From the NCBI GenBank assembly GCA_019116365.1, contig DXBT01000033.1, positions 1 to 64,000 on the forward strand: a DNA stretch of 64,000 bases, in the 5' to 3' direction. Below are positions 49,567 to 59,345 of this stretch, in pieces. The translations under genes and the position numbers were made by a program. Numbering within the stretch: the first letter of the stretch is position 1; each line of letters starts with the position of its first letter. The stretch comes from Barnesiella merdipullorum (lineage in GTDB: Bacteria > Bacteroidota > Bacteroidia > Bacteroidales > Barnesiellaceae). The notes beneath the pieces are model-generated. The model worked only from the letters and a program-made list of their open reading frames with translations, ran no database searches and was not told the origin of the DNA.

Positions 49567-50908
49567 ATGAAGACAAAATTTTTTATGATGATGGCGCTGG
49601 TTGTCCTGCTGATAGGGGGCAATGCCTGTACGGAGGAGGATAAGGGGCTTGTTCCGGATGATGGTACCTCATTGGGGAATGGAGGTGATGCAGTTCCCGA
49701 TCCAGAGGGGACAATCCTTGTTTCGGTTCGTAACGCGAACAATGGTAAAACAGTTGTCGGTCTGTTTGAGACTGGTGGTTTTTATATTGATGGAGGAGAT
49801 AATTTCGTTCCTTACCATTATGGCTATTATGCTGATGATATTGACTTTTGTTCGGTAGGAGCGGTCAATGGCTTGGGTAATGTGCGAGAGGCTCCCTCCA
49901 AAGGGTGGGCTTCTACGGTTGCTGTACAAGAGGGACATGGTTATTTTGTTCGATATAAAACGAATAACGGTTATTACGTCTATGCACGTTTGTATGTGGA
50001 GAAATATATTTTGTCGGCAGCCAACACGATATTGGGGGCCTATGTCAAATACCAGTCGCCGTATGAACCTGAAAATATAGAAGATATTCTCGTGGATATT
50101 CCTGATGCACAATTCAGGGCATATCTTGCTGCAGAGTTCGATACAAATTCCGATGGTATATTGACACCTCAGGAGGCCGTTTCGGTTACGGCTATCTGGT
50201 GTTCCAGTCGTCAAATATCTTCTTTACAGGGGATAGAGCTATTTACAAATTTGACAATATTGGATTGTTCGTTTAATGAGATAACAGAATTTGCCCCAAT
50301 TGCCTTCCAAGCTAACGACATTGAATTGCTCGAGTAATAATATAGCAGGATTAACCAATTTGCCTACCACACTGACGACGTTGAAATGTGCATATAATGA
50401 TTTGTCTTCTTTTGATTTTTCAAAGCTGACGACTTTGAAAAATTTGGAAGAGTTGGATTGATCGTCTAATAACTTAGTTGAGTTTAATGTACCTGATTTA
50501 GATAACTTGAAGATATTGAAGCTTTCGGGCAATCAATTTACACAATTATCTGTATCTCTCTCAAAATTGGAAGAATTGAACTGTAATGATAACCAATTGA
50601 CCGATTTGGATGTTTCATCTTGTAGTCGGTTGCATGATCTTAAGTGTAATAATAATCTTTTGACTCAGCTATCTCTTCAAAGCAATAAGGCTCTTACATT
50701 CCTTCATTGCGAATCGAACCGATTGACGGAATTGGATTTGAGCCAATGTGGGTTGATTTTTTACAGTAATATGGATGTTTTGGATAAGAATCAACAGCAG
50801 ATATATGCATATTGTACAGGAAATCCCGATTTGGCTGTTATCTATCTGTCGGCCAGTACGCCTCAATATTCGATGGATATGATAAAAAAGACGATTTTAC
50901 GCAGATAG
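49567..50908 (+). pseudogene. Leucine-rich-repeat lipoprotein gene broken by a frameshift and a stop
   Basis: The first part (49567-50337) encodes a lipoprotein signal (lipobox GGNACTEE), a ~150-residue domain that may be DUF5036, an EF-hand-like DTNSDGILTPQEA and one LRR. A +1 frameshift near 50285-50300 ends that frame, but LRR sequence continues in the new frame from NLPQLPSKLTTLNCSSN through several units to 50908. In that frame TGA 50459-50461 replaces the Cys codon expected in the LDCSSNN unit. So two lesions break one secreted LRR protein. Base composition is clearly lower in GC than the neighbours, which suggests horizontal origin. Confidence 0.75.
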
Positions 50909-50927
50909 CCTATAAGTAAACACACAA

Positions 50928-50961
50928 CAGGCGGGAGGTTCTTCAAAGAGCCTCCCGCCTG
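50928..50961 (-). terminator. Hairpin terminator between the LRR remnant and gdhA
   Basis: A perfect 11-bp stem, CAGGCGGGAGG (50928-50938) with CCTCCCGCCTG (50951-50961). It lies 25 bases past the gdhA stop at 50987 and could serve both directions; T tracts are weak. Confidence 0.65.
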
Positions 50962-50986
50962 CGATGGTTTATTCAATAACGATTTA

Positions 50987-52321
50987 TTACAAGATGCCTT
51001 GTGCCATCATGGCCTTGGCCACTTTCATGAAGCCGGCGATGTTGGCCCCCTTCACGTAGTTGGTGTAGGTATCGCTCTCTTTGCCGTAGCGGGTACACTG
51101 CTCGTGAATGTCGTGCATGATTTGTTTCAGTTTCTGGTCCACCTCTTCGGCCGTCCAGCTTATCTTCATGGAGTTCTGCGTCATCTCCAGTCCGCTCACC
51201 GACACGCCACCGGCGTTGGCGGCTTTGCCCGGAGCGTAGAGAATCTTGGCGGCGAGGAACTGCTCGATAGCCTCGGGGGTTGAGGGCATGTTGGCTCCCT
51301 CCGACACGGCGAAACATCCGTTGGCCAGCAGCGTGCGGGCGTCGTCACCGTCGAGCTCGTTCTGAGTAGCGCTGGGCATGGCGATATCACACTTCTCGCC
51401 CCAGGGACGTCCGCCCTCGACATATTTGCAACCATACTCTTCGGCATATTCGCGTATGCGACCGCGGTAGAGGTTCTTGAGTTCGAAGATATAGGCCAGT
51501 TTCTTCTCGTCGATACCGTCGGGGTCGTAGATGTAGCCGTCGCTGTCGGACATGGTCACCACCTTGGCACCCAGTGAGATGAGCTTCTGCACGGTGTATT
51601 GGGCCACATTACCCGAGCCCGATACCGTAACCACCTTGCCTTTGAGGTCGATGCCGCGGGTCTTGAGCATCTCGAGCAGGAAATAGACGTTGCCGTAGCC
51701 GGTAGCCTCGGGGCGGATGAGCGAGCCTCCAAATTCGAGACCTTTGCCGGTGAAGGTTCCCGTGTTTTCGCGGGCCAGTTTTTTGTACATGCCATACATG
51801 TAGCTTACCTCGCGGCCGCCTACGCCGATATCGCCGGCGGGTACGTCGGTATCGGGGCCGATGTAGCGCCACAGTTCGGTGACGAAGGCCTGGCAGAAGC
51901 GCATGATTTCCATGTCGGATTTCCCTTTGGGGTTGAAGTCCGACCCTCCTTTACCGCCACCCATGGGCAGTGTGGTGAGTGCGTTTTTGAAGGTTTGCTC
52001 AAAGGCGAGGAACTTGAGGATAGAAGGATTGACCGACGAGTGGAACCGAATGCCTCCCTTGTACGGGCCGATGGCGTTGTTGTGTTGCACGCGATAGCCC
52101 ATGTTGGTCTGTACGCGGCCCTGGTCATCGACCCAGGTTACTCGGAACGAGAAGATGCGGTCGGGGATACACAGGCGTTCGATCAGGTTGTAGCGGTCGA
52201 ATTCGGGGTGCTGGTTATAGACCTCCTCGATTGTCGATAATACCTCTTCCACAGCTTGGTGGTACTCCGGCTCGTTGGGGAACCGGCGCTTCAGTTCGTT
52301 CAATACTTCTGTCGTTTTCAT
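50987..52321 (-). CDS. gdhA: Glutamate dehydrogenase (NADP-specific type)
   Basis: The 444-residue hexameric enzyme assimilates ammonium into 2-oxoglutarate. The core includes GYRVQHNNAIGPYKGGIRFH, the catalytic-lysine region PMGGGKGGSDFNPKGKSD, DVPAGDIGVGGREV, and the Rossmann start VVTVSGSGNVAQYT. Length and motifs fit the anabolic enzyme. The open frame extends 15 codons upstream, but ATG 52321 (MKTTEVLNEL) is the family start. A structured leader of ~150 bases lies before it. Confidence 0.97.
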   Translation of the reverse strand: MKTTEVLNELKRRFPNEPEYHQAVEEVLSTIEEVYNQHPEFDRYNLIERLCIPDRIFSFRVTWVDDQGRVQTNMGYRVQHNNAIGPYKGGIRFHSSVNPSILKFLAFEQTFKNALTTLPMGGGKGGSDFNPKGKSDMEIMRFCQAFVTELWRYIGPDTDVPAGDIGVGGREVSYMYGMYKKLARENTGTFTGKGLEFGGSLIRPEATGYGNVYFLLEMLKTRGIDLKGKVVTVSGSGNVAQYTVQKLISLGAKVVTMSDSDGYIYDPDGIDEKKLAYIFELKNLYRGRIREYAEEYGCKYVEGGRPWGEKCDIAMPSATQNELDGDDARTLLANGCFAVSEGANMPSTPEAIEQFLAAKILYAPGKAANAGGVSVSGLEMTQNSMKISWTAEEVDQKLKQIMHDIHEQCTRYGKESDTYTNYVKGANIAGFMKVAKAMMAQGIL

Positions 52322-52472
52322 TGATAAGTATGTTTTTTGGTTTGATGGATGTCGTAGCTGGTGCAACTCACTGCATGTCGATAGCTATCTGGTTGTGGCA
52401 TAATGCCATTTGGTTGTCAAGTCTGGTAGCAATTTGTCTTGCAAAACTCGACTTGACTTTTGGTTGTGCCGG
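52322..52472 (-). promoter_or_regulatory. Structured 5' leader of gdhA
   Basis: On the minus strand, TATCTTTG (52473-52480) marks a probable -7 element. The leader then has ACAACCA three times, an 8-bp stem GTCAAGTC/GACTTGAC (52450-52457 with 52416-52423), a TGGCATTATGCCA hairpin (~52398-52410), and a 13-codon frame MALCHNQIAIDMQ ending TGA (52368-52409). Such a leader may respond to nitrogen status; function is inferred. Confidence 0.45.
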
Positions 52473-52602
52473 CAAAGATAATAAAAATAAATAAAGTGAA
52501 AGCTTTTTCGAATAAAAACTTCCACTTTATAAATAAAATTGACAGAACTATATCTTTTTGAGCGATTTATTCGGTAAAATGTAAAAATATTTTATATCTA
52601 TT

Positions 52603-54048
52603 CTATTTTGCAACCGGTTGCAGGCCCATGGTTGCAGCGGTCTCGAGCATGAATTGGCGGGCAGCTTCGTGTTCGTTGGGAATCTTCCCGTCGAGAATGG
52701 CCTCTTTGATGGCCGACAGAATTTCGCCTACCGGTCGCGAGGGAGGTAGTCCGAAGGTCTCCATAATCTCCTCGCCGCGGACGGGCAATTTCATGTTGCG
52801 TATGCTATCCTTTTCTTCGATTTCGCGCAGCTTGGTGCGCACGAGTTCGAAGTTGTCGAGAAACCGTTTCACCTTTTCGCGATTCTTCGAGGTGATGTCC
52901 GATTCGCACAGCGTCATGAGGTCGTCGATATCGTCGCCCGCGTCGAAGAGCAGCCGGCGTACGGCCGAGTCGGTAACCACCTCTTCGGCCAGGACGATGG
53001 GACGCATGTGCAGTCCCACAAGTTTCTGCACATATTTCATCTTGTCGTTGAGCGGCAGTTTCATGCGGCGGAAGATACCGGGAATCATCTTTTCGCCCAC
53101 GTAGTTGTGGTTGTGGAAAGTCCAACCCAGGCGGGCGTCGTAGCGTTTGGTGCGGGGTTTGCCAATATCGTGCAGCAGGGCGGCCCACCGCAACCACTCG
53201 TTGCGGCTGCGCAGCGCCACATTGTCGAGCACGGCGAGCGAGTGGTAGAAGTTGTCTTTGTGGCCGCGACCCTCGACGGTTTCAACTCCTTTGAGAGCCG
53301 CCACTTCGGGGAAGATGATGGGCAGCAGTTTGCAGTCGTCGAGCAGGATGAATCCCTTCGAGGGGATGTCGGAGCGGATGATCTTGCCCAGTTCGTCGAT
53401 GATGCGCTCTTTTGAGATGATTTCGATGCGCGAGCGGTTGCGCTTAATGGCGGCGAAGGTCTCGCTCTCGATGCGGAAGTTGAGTTGGGTGGCAAAGCGT
53501 ATGGCCCGCATCATGCGCAGAGGATCGTCGCTGAAGGTGACGTCGGGGTCGAGTGGCGTGCGTATGATGCCATGCTCCAGGTCGTCCATGCCGCCGAATG
53601 GATCGACCAGTTCGCCCCAGCGGTCGTGGTTCAGACACAGGGCCAGGGCGTTGATGGTGAAGTCGCGCCGGTTCTGGTCGTCCTGCAAGGTGCCATCCTC
53701 GACCACCGGTTTGCGCGAGTCGTGGCTATACGACTCCTTGCGGGCTCCCACAAATTCGATTTCGAAATTTTCGCCCCGCCGGTTGTACTTCACCTGCGCC
53801 GTGCCGAAGTTGCGGAAGGTCGAGAGGTGGGCCCGTTTGCCCAGTCGGGCGGTGAGGGCCTCGGCCAGTTCGATGCCGCTGCCCAGGGTCACAATGTCGA
53901 TATCTTTGGAGGGGCGGTTGAGAAAGATGTCGCGCACATAGCCGCCTATGACGAAGCAGGGGCGGTTCATGGCGTCGGCCACCTCGCCGATGAGGTGGAA
54001 TATGGGTTGATCCAGATGATCGAGTATAAGCTGTTTGTCGGCTTGCAT
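52603..54048 (-). CDS. cca: CCA-adding tRNA nucleotidyltransferase / poly(A) polymerase family
   Basis: The 481-residue class II enzyme has the nucleotidyltransferase motif VIGGYVRDIFLNRPSKDIDIVT (~30-52), the RRDFTINALAL segment, and a HD domain (WAALLHDIGKPRTK, ~290) typical of CCA enzymes that also carry phosphohydrolase-like domains. It completes tRNA 3' ends. tRNA-Arg at 41491 has no encoded CCA, which agrees with a need for it. ATG 54048 is chosen over the longer frame. It sits convergent to nothing and 66 bases before lptD in the reading direction. Confidence 0.93.
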   Translation of the reverse strand: MQADKQLILDHLDQPIFHLIGEVADAMNRPCFVIGGYVRDIFLNRPSKDIDIVTLGSGIELAEALTARLGKRAHLSTFRNFGTAQVKYNRRGENFEIEFVGARKESYSHDSRKPVVEDGTLQDDQNRRDFTINALALCLNHDRWGELVDPFGGMDDLEHGIIRTPLDPDVTFSDDPLRMMRAIRFATQLNFRIESETFAAIKRNRSRIEIISKERIIDELGKIIRSDIPSKGFILLDDCKLLPIIFPEVAALKGVETVEGRGHKDNFYHSLAVLDNVALRSRNEWLRWAALLHDIGKPRTKRYDARLGWTFHNHNYVGEKMIPGIFRRMKLPLNDKMKYVQKLVGLHMRPIVLAEEVVTDSAVRRLLFDAGDDIDDLMTLCESDITSKNREKVKRFLDNFELVRTKLREIEEKDSIRNMKLPVRGEEIMETFGLPPSRPVGEILSAIKEAILDGKIPNEHEAARQFMLETAATMGLQPVAK

Positions 54049-54114
54049 AATTGTGGGGTTAATCGTGGGGTAAAAGTACGATTTTTTCGCCATTGCGGCA
54101 AGCGGGTCCCCCGG

Positions 54115-56907
54115 TTAATACCAGTCGAGACGATCGTAGGAGTTGCCTCGTTTGTCATACTTGAGGTCTTGCAGCAGCGACGATTTCACGCTGATGTGGA
54201 AGTTGTATGACTTGTAGGGCCCCACGGGCACGAAGCTGGCACTCATCGACCAGCAGTGCAGGTCGCGGGTGATGTTGCAGTTCATGTAGGCAATCTTCTT
54301 GGCTTCGAAATCGTAGCTGGCCGAGAAGTTGAACGACCAGTTTTTCGTGAGGTTGATATTGCCCGATAGACTGAGGTTCTGGGTGAACTTGCCGTTGTAC
54401 TCCATCTTCTTGCGGTTGAAGGTACCGTAGCCATAGTTGATCGAGTAGTTGATTGACAGACTCCACGGCACCTCCCAGATGGCGTAACCGTCGGGTCCGA
54501 ATTGTACCTCGTCGTTGCCCGAGCTATCCTCTTCTTCTTCGTCCATGTTGGGGTCGGGCGGCATGTTGGGCTGTTGCAAGGGCTGTTGTGCCTTTTTGTC
54601 GCTGGAGCCTTTATCTTTCTTTTTGAACGTGTCGTTGTTGAAGGTGTAGGAGAACGAGGTACCGGTGCTCGAGAGTCGTCCCAGACCCTTGCCTACGGTC
54701 CAGCGGGGTTTGTTCACCCGCACGGGGTTGCCATAGCGGTCGAGCTGGTAGGTATAGGTATCCCAGGTGGCACTCATCTGCAGGTTGAAACTCTTGGTGA
54801 GCTTGATAAGAATCGAGGTGTTCAGGTTGCTCCACTTCATCGAGTCGGCAGCCATGTTGTAGCTCATGTTGGCCGAGAGGTTTTCGATGAGCGAGATTTT
54901 GCGCACACCGGTCGAGTCGCGGTCCGACTTGACCTTCATCTCCAGGTTGTTCGATACGGCAAACGATACCGTTCCCTGCTTGCCTTGCGACACGGTGCCA
55001 TATACCCCGTTTGAGAAGGGTGAGTATTTGGTGGTTACCGTTTCGCCCTGGGCATTGACATAGGAGTAGGAGTCCCAGAAACCATATCGCGGAGCACTGA
55101 AGTCGGGGGCTGCACTGAACGATACCGAGGGGGTGAAGATGTGGCGGATGGCCTGCACCTTGTCGCCGAAAATTTTCCACGGGGTGTAGAAACCATAGAG
55201 TTTGGTATCGGCACTCAGCGAACCATAGTAGTTATAGACGTTGTAGAATCCATAAACGGTATCTTGCACGACGCGTGCCTGTTGGGTGTCCCACGACTGC
55301 ATCACCTTGTTGGAGTACATGCGGTCGGTAAAGTTGAAGCTGGCGGTGAGGTTGAGGTACTTGAGCACGTTGAACGTGGCCGAGATGGGTATGTTGTGGT
55401 ACATGCCGTTGCGCCAGTCTTTGATGAGGTTCGACTTGAGTATCTGGTCTTGTTTGGTGAGAATCGAGTTTTGGAATCGTCCGCTGTACGACATCTGTAT
55501 CCTTTCGTACCAACGCTCGTTGCCCACTACCGTTTTGCGCTTGAAGGGGTAAATCTGTCCCATCGAGATGGTGAGGTTGGGGAACGAGACATTTAGCGTA
55601 GAGTCTTGGGTACGCTGAGTCACATTGGCCGTGGCCGAGAAACTCCACGGCGAGTTGGGAATACGATAGGTCATGTTGACCGTCGAACTCTTGGTATTCT
55701 CGGTAAAGCTGTTGGCGTTGTAATAGCTGTTCAGGTCGTTTCGGGTGTAACCACTGGTGGTGTAGTTCACACTGGCCGAGAGCGACATGTTGGGGTTGTT
55801 TTTGGTATCTTGGGTGTGGGTCCAGGCAATTTTGAAGTTCTTCATCTTGGAGTAGTCGGGCAATCCCTTGTCGCCTGTGATGGTGGTGATGAAGCTCAAA
55901 TCGACGTTACCCGAGTATTTGTATCGTTTGATATAGGCCGACTTGGCATTGACTCCCCACGATCCTTTGGTGTAGATTTCGCCGGTGAGGGCCAAATCGA
56001 CATAGTCGTTGATGGCAAAGTAGTAACCGCCGTCGCGCAGGTAGTAGCCGCGCGCCAACTCGTCGCCGAAGGTGGGCATGATGATACCCGACGAATATTT
56101 CTCGGTGAAAGGGAAGAATCCGAAGGGAATGGCCAGGGGCAATGGCACGTCGGCCAGCACCATGTAGGCGGGACCTGTGACAATGTTTTTCTTGGGACGC
56201 ACCTTGGCCTGGGTCAGTTGCAGGTAGAAGTGGGGATGCTCGTGATTGTCGCAGGTGGTGTATTTGCCGTCCTTCATGTAGAACTCGTCGTTGTCCATCT
56301 TCTTGGTCTTTCCGCCGGTGAGGTATCCCTCGCCCTGTTGGGTCACGATGTTGGTGATATATCCCTTCTTGGTCTTGAAGTTGTAGTTCATGGTCTCCGA
56401 CTCGTACTCGCCGCTCTTATCCTTGAATACCGGGCGACCCACGATGTCGCCTACCGAGTCGGGACGGCCCACGGCATAGACTAGACTGCTGTCCATGTTC
56501 ATCTCTATCTGGTCGGCGTTCAGCTCCATGCCGTCGAACTGTACCACGCCTTTGCCATACATATAGACCTCGTTGCCGTTGGTAAAGACAATCGAGTCGT
56601 TGGCCTTGTAGTCAACGACCGAGGTGAGTCCCGCCTTTTTCTTTTTTGGGGGCACCGAGTCGGCTACCAGAGAATCGGTAGCGAGCGAGTCGGTTGCCAG
56701 TGAGTCGATGGAGATGCTGTCGGGGAGTGGCGGCAGGACGAGACGATTGTCTGCGGTGCTGTCGCTGCCTGCTGTCGTATCGGACGATAAAGACTGGTTA
56801 TAACCCGAATACCTGTCTTGTGCAATGAGCGACACAAACAGGGAAGAGAATAGAAGCGATAGAAGTATGGCGTATTTCTTGCTCTCTTTTGGCATCGGGC
56901 TGTCCAT
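54115..56907 (-). CDS. lptD: LPS-assembly protein LptD family
   Basis: The 930-residue protein has a signal peptide, a low-complexity Ser/Asp/Thr-rich linker (~35-85), an OstA-like N-terminal domain (~90-200, with ADQIEMNMDSSLVYAVGRPD), and a beta-barrel of ~700 residues. It ends in the last residues YDRLDWY. It places lipopolysaccharide in the outer leaflet with LptE. The low-complexity linker is Bacteroidetes-typical. ATG 56907 is followed by a second ATG at codon 5 (MPKESKK), an equally likely start. Confidence 0.9.
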   Translation of the reverse strand: MDSPMPKESKKYAILLSLLFSSLFVSLIAQDRYSGYNQSLSSDTTAGSDSTADNRLVLPPLPDSISIDSLATDSLATDSLVADSVPPKKKKAGLTSVVDYKANDSIVFTNGNEVYMYGKGVVQFDGMELNADQIEMNMDSSLVYAVGRPDSVGDIVGRPVFKDKSGEYESETMNYNFKTKKGYITNIVTQQGEGYLTGGKTKKMDNDEFYMKDGKYTTCDNHEHPHFYLQLTQAKVRPKKNIVTGPAYMVLADVPLPLAIPFGFFPFTEKYSSGIIMPTFGDELARGYYLRDGGYYFAINDYVDLALTGEIYTKGSWGVNAKSAYIKRYKYSGNVDLSFITTITGDKGLPDYSKMKNFKIAWTHTQDTKNNPNMSLSASVNYTTSGYTRNDLNSYYNANSFTENTKSSTVNMTYRIPNSPWSFSATANVTQRTQDSTLNVSFPNLTISMGQIYPFKRKTVVGNERWYERIQMSYSGRFQNSILTKQDQILKSNLIKDWRNGMYHNIPISATFNVLKYLNLTASFNFTDRMYSNKVMQSWDTQQARVVQDTVYGFYNVYNYYGSLSADTKLYGFYTPWKIFGDKVQAIRHIFTPSVSFSAAPDFSAPRYGFWDSYSYVNAQGETVTTKYSPFSNGVYGTVSQGKQGTVSFAVSNNLEMKVKSDRDSTGVRKISLIENLSANMSYNMAADSMKWSNLNTSILIKLTKSFNLQMSATWDTYTYQLDRYGNPVRVNKPRWTVGKGLGRLSSTGTSFSYTFNNDTFKKKDKGSSDKKAQQPLQQPNMPPDPNMDEEEEDSSGNDEVQFGPDGYAIWEVPWSLSINYSINYGYGTFNRKKMEYNGKFTQNLSLSGNINLTKNWSFNFSASYDFEAKKIAYMNCNITRDLHCWSMSASFVPVGPYKSYNFHISVKSSLLQDLKYDKRGNSYDRLDWY

Positions 56908-57024
56908 CTGTAATCAACGTGCAAAAATACACATTTTCTATGACTTATCGGCTTTTGGACTTTATTTAATATATTTTATTCTATATTGTGGAGGGACCGT
57001 AGCAAGGCCTTAACTCCTTGCTGG

Positions 57025-57561
57025 TTAGAGAAAGAGTGCAGCCAGTTCTTCGAATCGACGCAGCGAATCCTCGCCATATCGGGCTACGCTTTTACGCACT
57101 TTGTCGAGGGGCTTTTCCCGGTCGGGATTCGATTTGGAGTAGAACTTGTCGGCAAAGCAGACGAGTTTCTCTTCGAGGCTCACCGGACACATGTCGCGGT
57201 GGGGCAGGGGCAGGTTTTGGGCTATGATGTCGGCGACGGTAAGTCCCGTGCCGGTGTGACGTTCGCACACAAGAGCGTGACGGGGGTAGCCGTCGGCCCG
57301 CATCAGCTCGGCTCCCAATACACCGTGACAGATGTAGGGCTGGTCGCCCATGCAATAGATTTCGGGGGCGTGGGTGAGAAATACCCCGATGTCGTGAAGC
57401 ATGGCGGCTTCGTAAACAAAATCTTTGTCGATGGCGAGCTCGGGGTGTGCCTGGGCCAGTTGCAGAGCTTTGTCGGCCACCAGTTTGCTGTGCGACCACA
57501 CGCTGTGATAGAGGGGGGTGCCGGGTTGGTAGTATTTGTTGAAAACAGTTTGGATATCCAT
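57025..57561 (-). CDS. HD-domain phosphohydrolase
   Basis: The 178-residue protein has the HD-superfamily ligands in order: His in YHSVWSHSKLVA, the HD pair in AAMLHDIGVFL, a His in CHGVLGAELM, and a Lys/Asp near EKLVCFADKFYSKS. It is likely to act on nucleotides or phosphate monoesters; the substrate is unknown. ATG 57561 (MDIQTVFNKYY) replaces the longer frame, whose first 86 residues are a shadow of ilvE. A terminator separates it from ilvE. Confidence 0.88.
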   Translation of the reverse strand: MDIQTVFNKYYQPGTPLYHSVWSHSKLVADKALQLAQAHPELAIDKDFVYEAAMLHDIGVFLTHAPEIYCMGDQPYICHGVLGAELMRADGYPRHALVCERHTGTGLTVADIIAQNLPLPHRDMCPVSLEEKLVCFADKFYSKSNPDREKPLDKVRKSVARYGEDSLRRFEELAALFL

Positions 57562-57587
57562 GATGGTGATGTGGGACGATAAAACAG

Positions 57588-57614
57588 CAGCCCGAAGCGT
57601 ATGCCTTCGGGCTG
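57588..57614 (-). terminator. ilvE terminator
   Basis: A perfect 10-bp stem (57588-57597 with 57605-57614) is followed on the minus strand by CTGTTTTATC. It lies 22 bases past the ilvE stop and 27 before the HD gene start. Confidence 0.8.
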
Positions 57615-57635
57615 CCTGAATATGGTTTTTGGTAA

Positions 57636-58655
57636 TTACTCTACGATGGTCACCCAATTGTGGGTATCGGGCTCGTCGCCATATTGTATGGCACGCAGCT
57701 TGTGATACAGTTTCTCGCAAATGGGGCCGGGTTTGCCGTCTTTGGAGAATACATACGACTTGTTCTCGTCGAGATCGTCGATGCGGGCGATAGGGCTGAT
57801 AACAGCGGCTGTTCCGCAAGCACCGGCTTCGTCGAACGTGGCGAGCTCTTCCTCGGGAACCTGACGAACCTCGACGGTCATGCCCAGGTCTTCGGCCAGT
57901 TGCATGAGGCTTTTGTTGGTAATCGAGGGGAGAATCGAGGTCGATTTAGGCGTGATGTAGCTGTTGCCACGGATACCGAAGAAGTTGGCCGGGCCGCACT
58001 CGTCGATATATTTCTTCTCTTTGGCGTCGAGGTAAAGCACTGCCGAGTAGCCCATGGCGTGGGCTTTCTCGCCCGATACCAGACTGGCGGCATAGTTGCC
58101 TCCCACTTTGTAGCGTCCCGTGCCGAGCGGTGCGGCGCGGTCGTATTGGCGCAGGATAACCATGGGGGTGGGCTTGAATCCCTCTTTGAAGTAGGGGCCT
58201 ACCGGCGAAACGAAAACGATGAAGAGGTACTCTTTGGCCGGTTTTACACCTACCTGGGCCGAAGTGCCTATGAGCAACGGGCGAATATAGAGCGAGGCTC
58301 CACTTTCGTAGGGGGGCACAAAGCGCTCGTTTTTCTTAACCACCGTGAGAATGGCTTCGTTGAACTTCTCGGTGGGCAGCTCGGGCATCATGATACCCCG
58401 GCACGAACTTTGCAAGCGGGCGGCGTTCTCGTCCATGCGGAAGATGCGAATCTTACCGTCCTTGCCCCGGAAGGCTTTCATACCCTCGAATGCCTCTTGC
58501 CCGTAGTGCAGGCAGGTGGCAGCCATGTGTATTTCGAATGTTTGAGAACTGGTAACTGTGATGTCGCCCCATTTCCCGTCTTTGTAGGTGCATCGTACGT
58601 TGTAGTCGGTGGGCATATAGCCGAATGACAGGTTTGACCAATCGATACTTTCCAT
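57636..58655 (-). CDS. ilvE: Branched-chain amino acid aminotransferase
   Basis: The 339-residue PLP enzyme makes valine, leucine and isoleucine from keto acids. The Schiff-base lysine is Lys183 in GTGRYKVGGNYAASL, and the family segments YGQEAFEGMKAFRGKDG and EAGACGTAAVISPI are intact. Length and start ATG 58655 are normal. A TATCTTTG element (minus, 58690-58697) lies 35 bases upstream and a second copy at 58763-58770. Confidence 0.97.
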   Translation of the reverse strand: MESIDWSNLSFGYMPTDYNVRCTYKDGKWGDITVTSSQTFEIHMAATCLHYGQEAFEGMKAFRGKDGKIRIFRMDENAARLQSSCRGIMMPELPTEKFNEAILTVVKKNERFVPPYESGASLYIRPLLIGTSAQVGVKPAKEYLFIVFVSPVGPYFKEGFKPTPMVILRQYDRAAPLGTGRYKVGGNYAASLVSGEKAHAMGYSAVLYLDAKEKKYIDECGPANFFGIRGNSYITPKSTSILPSITNKSLMQLAEDLGMTVEVRQVPEEELATFDEAGACGTAAVISPIARIDDLDENKSYVFSKDGKPGPICEKLYHKLRAIQYGDEPDTHNWVTIVE

Positions 58656-58926
58656 AGTTTCGTTGTTTTTGTGTTTGACTTTATAGGTACAAAGATAGTA
58701 AAAGGTACAGGTAAAAAGCCAAGCTGAGCTGAGTTTTTTACTGAACTCGCCTTCTGTTCCTACAAAGATAGCGATAAAAGCCGAAAATCGAAACTTGAGC
58801 CCTATTAGTTTGGGCTAAATTTCAGCTTCTTGTAAAGGTCGGTTTGATGTTTTTTGCGGTTGGGGTGGCTGAAGTGATATGAGTCGGTGCGGGCGGCTGT
58901 CGCAGCCAGGTCGTGTCGCCGATGGA
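58656..58926. other. Intergenic region between ilvE and the sorting-tail protein
   Basis: The gap contains two TATCTTTG elements on the minus strand (58690-58697 and 58763-58770) that could be tandem ilvE promoters. The rest is unremarkable and I see no gene. Confidence 0.55.
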
Positions 58927-59262
58927 CTACAAGGCCACTTTCTGGGTTTTGCCTTCGATTTTGACGAGGTAGATACCACGGGTGCCGATTTTCAACTCCG
59001 AGATGCCCGGGTTGAGTGTGCGCTCGGTAACGATTTGTCCCAGAATGGTATAGACCGTGACTTGTACTCGCCGAGGGGTGCGGATGTAGATATTCCCGTC
59101 TTTGCTCGAGACTTCGATCTCATTGTCGCGGACGTTGTCGTCTGTGCGGTCTCCTTCACTGAGAGACCACGCCGTCCTCTCTGTCAAGGCTTGTGCCGAA
59201 GCTTGCAGAGCAGCACCGCAACCGAGTGCCAATGCCAATAGAATAGCGTATAGATGTTTCAT
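58927..59262 (-). CDS. Small secreted protein consisting of a type IX sorting tail
   Basis: The 111-residue product has a signal peptide (cut near ASAQA), then a ~35-residue acidic linker, and the last ~60 residues match a type A T9SS C-terminal sorting domain: VQVTVYTILGQIVTERTLNP and ISELKIGTRGIYLVKIEGK. No passenger domain lies between. Such tails normally carry an enzyme to the cell surface. ATG 59262 is used; the frame upstream is a shadow. Homologues with only a tail, such as DUF6383-like proteins, exist in the order. Confidence 0.7.
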   Translation of the reverse strand: MKHLYAILLALALGCGAALQASAQALTERTAWSLSEGDRTDDNVRDNEIEVSSKDGNIYIRTPRRVQVTVYTILGQIVTERTLNPGISELKIGTRGIYLVKIEGKTQKVAL

Positions 59263-59345
59263 GACGACAACAATATCTTTTGCAAAGATAACCTTTTTTT
59301 GGTTTATTGTTGCAGGATAGGCCGTTAAATGTAACGCTTTTGGCG

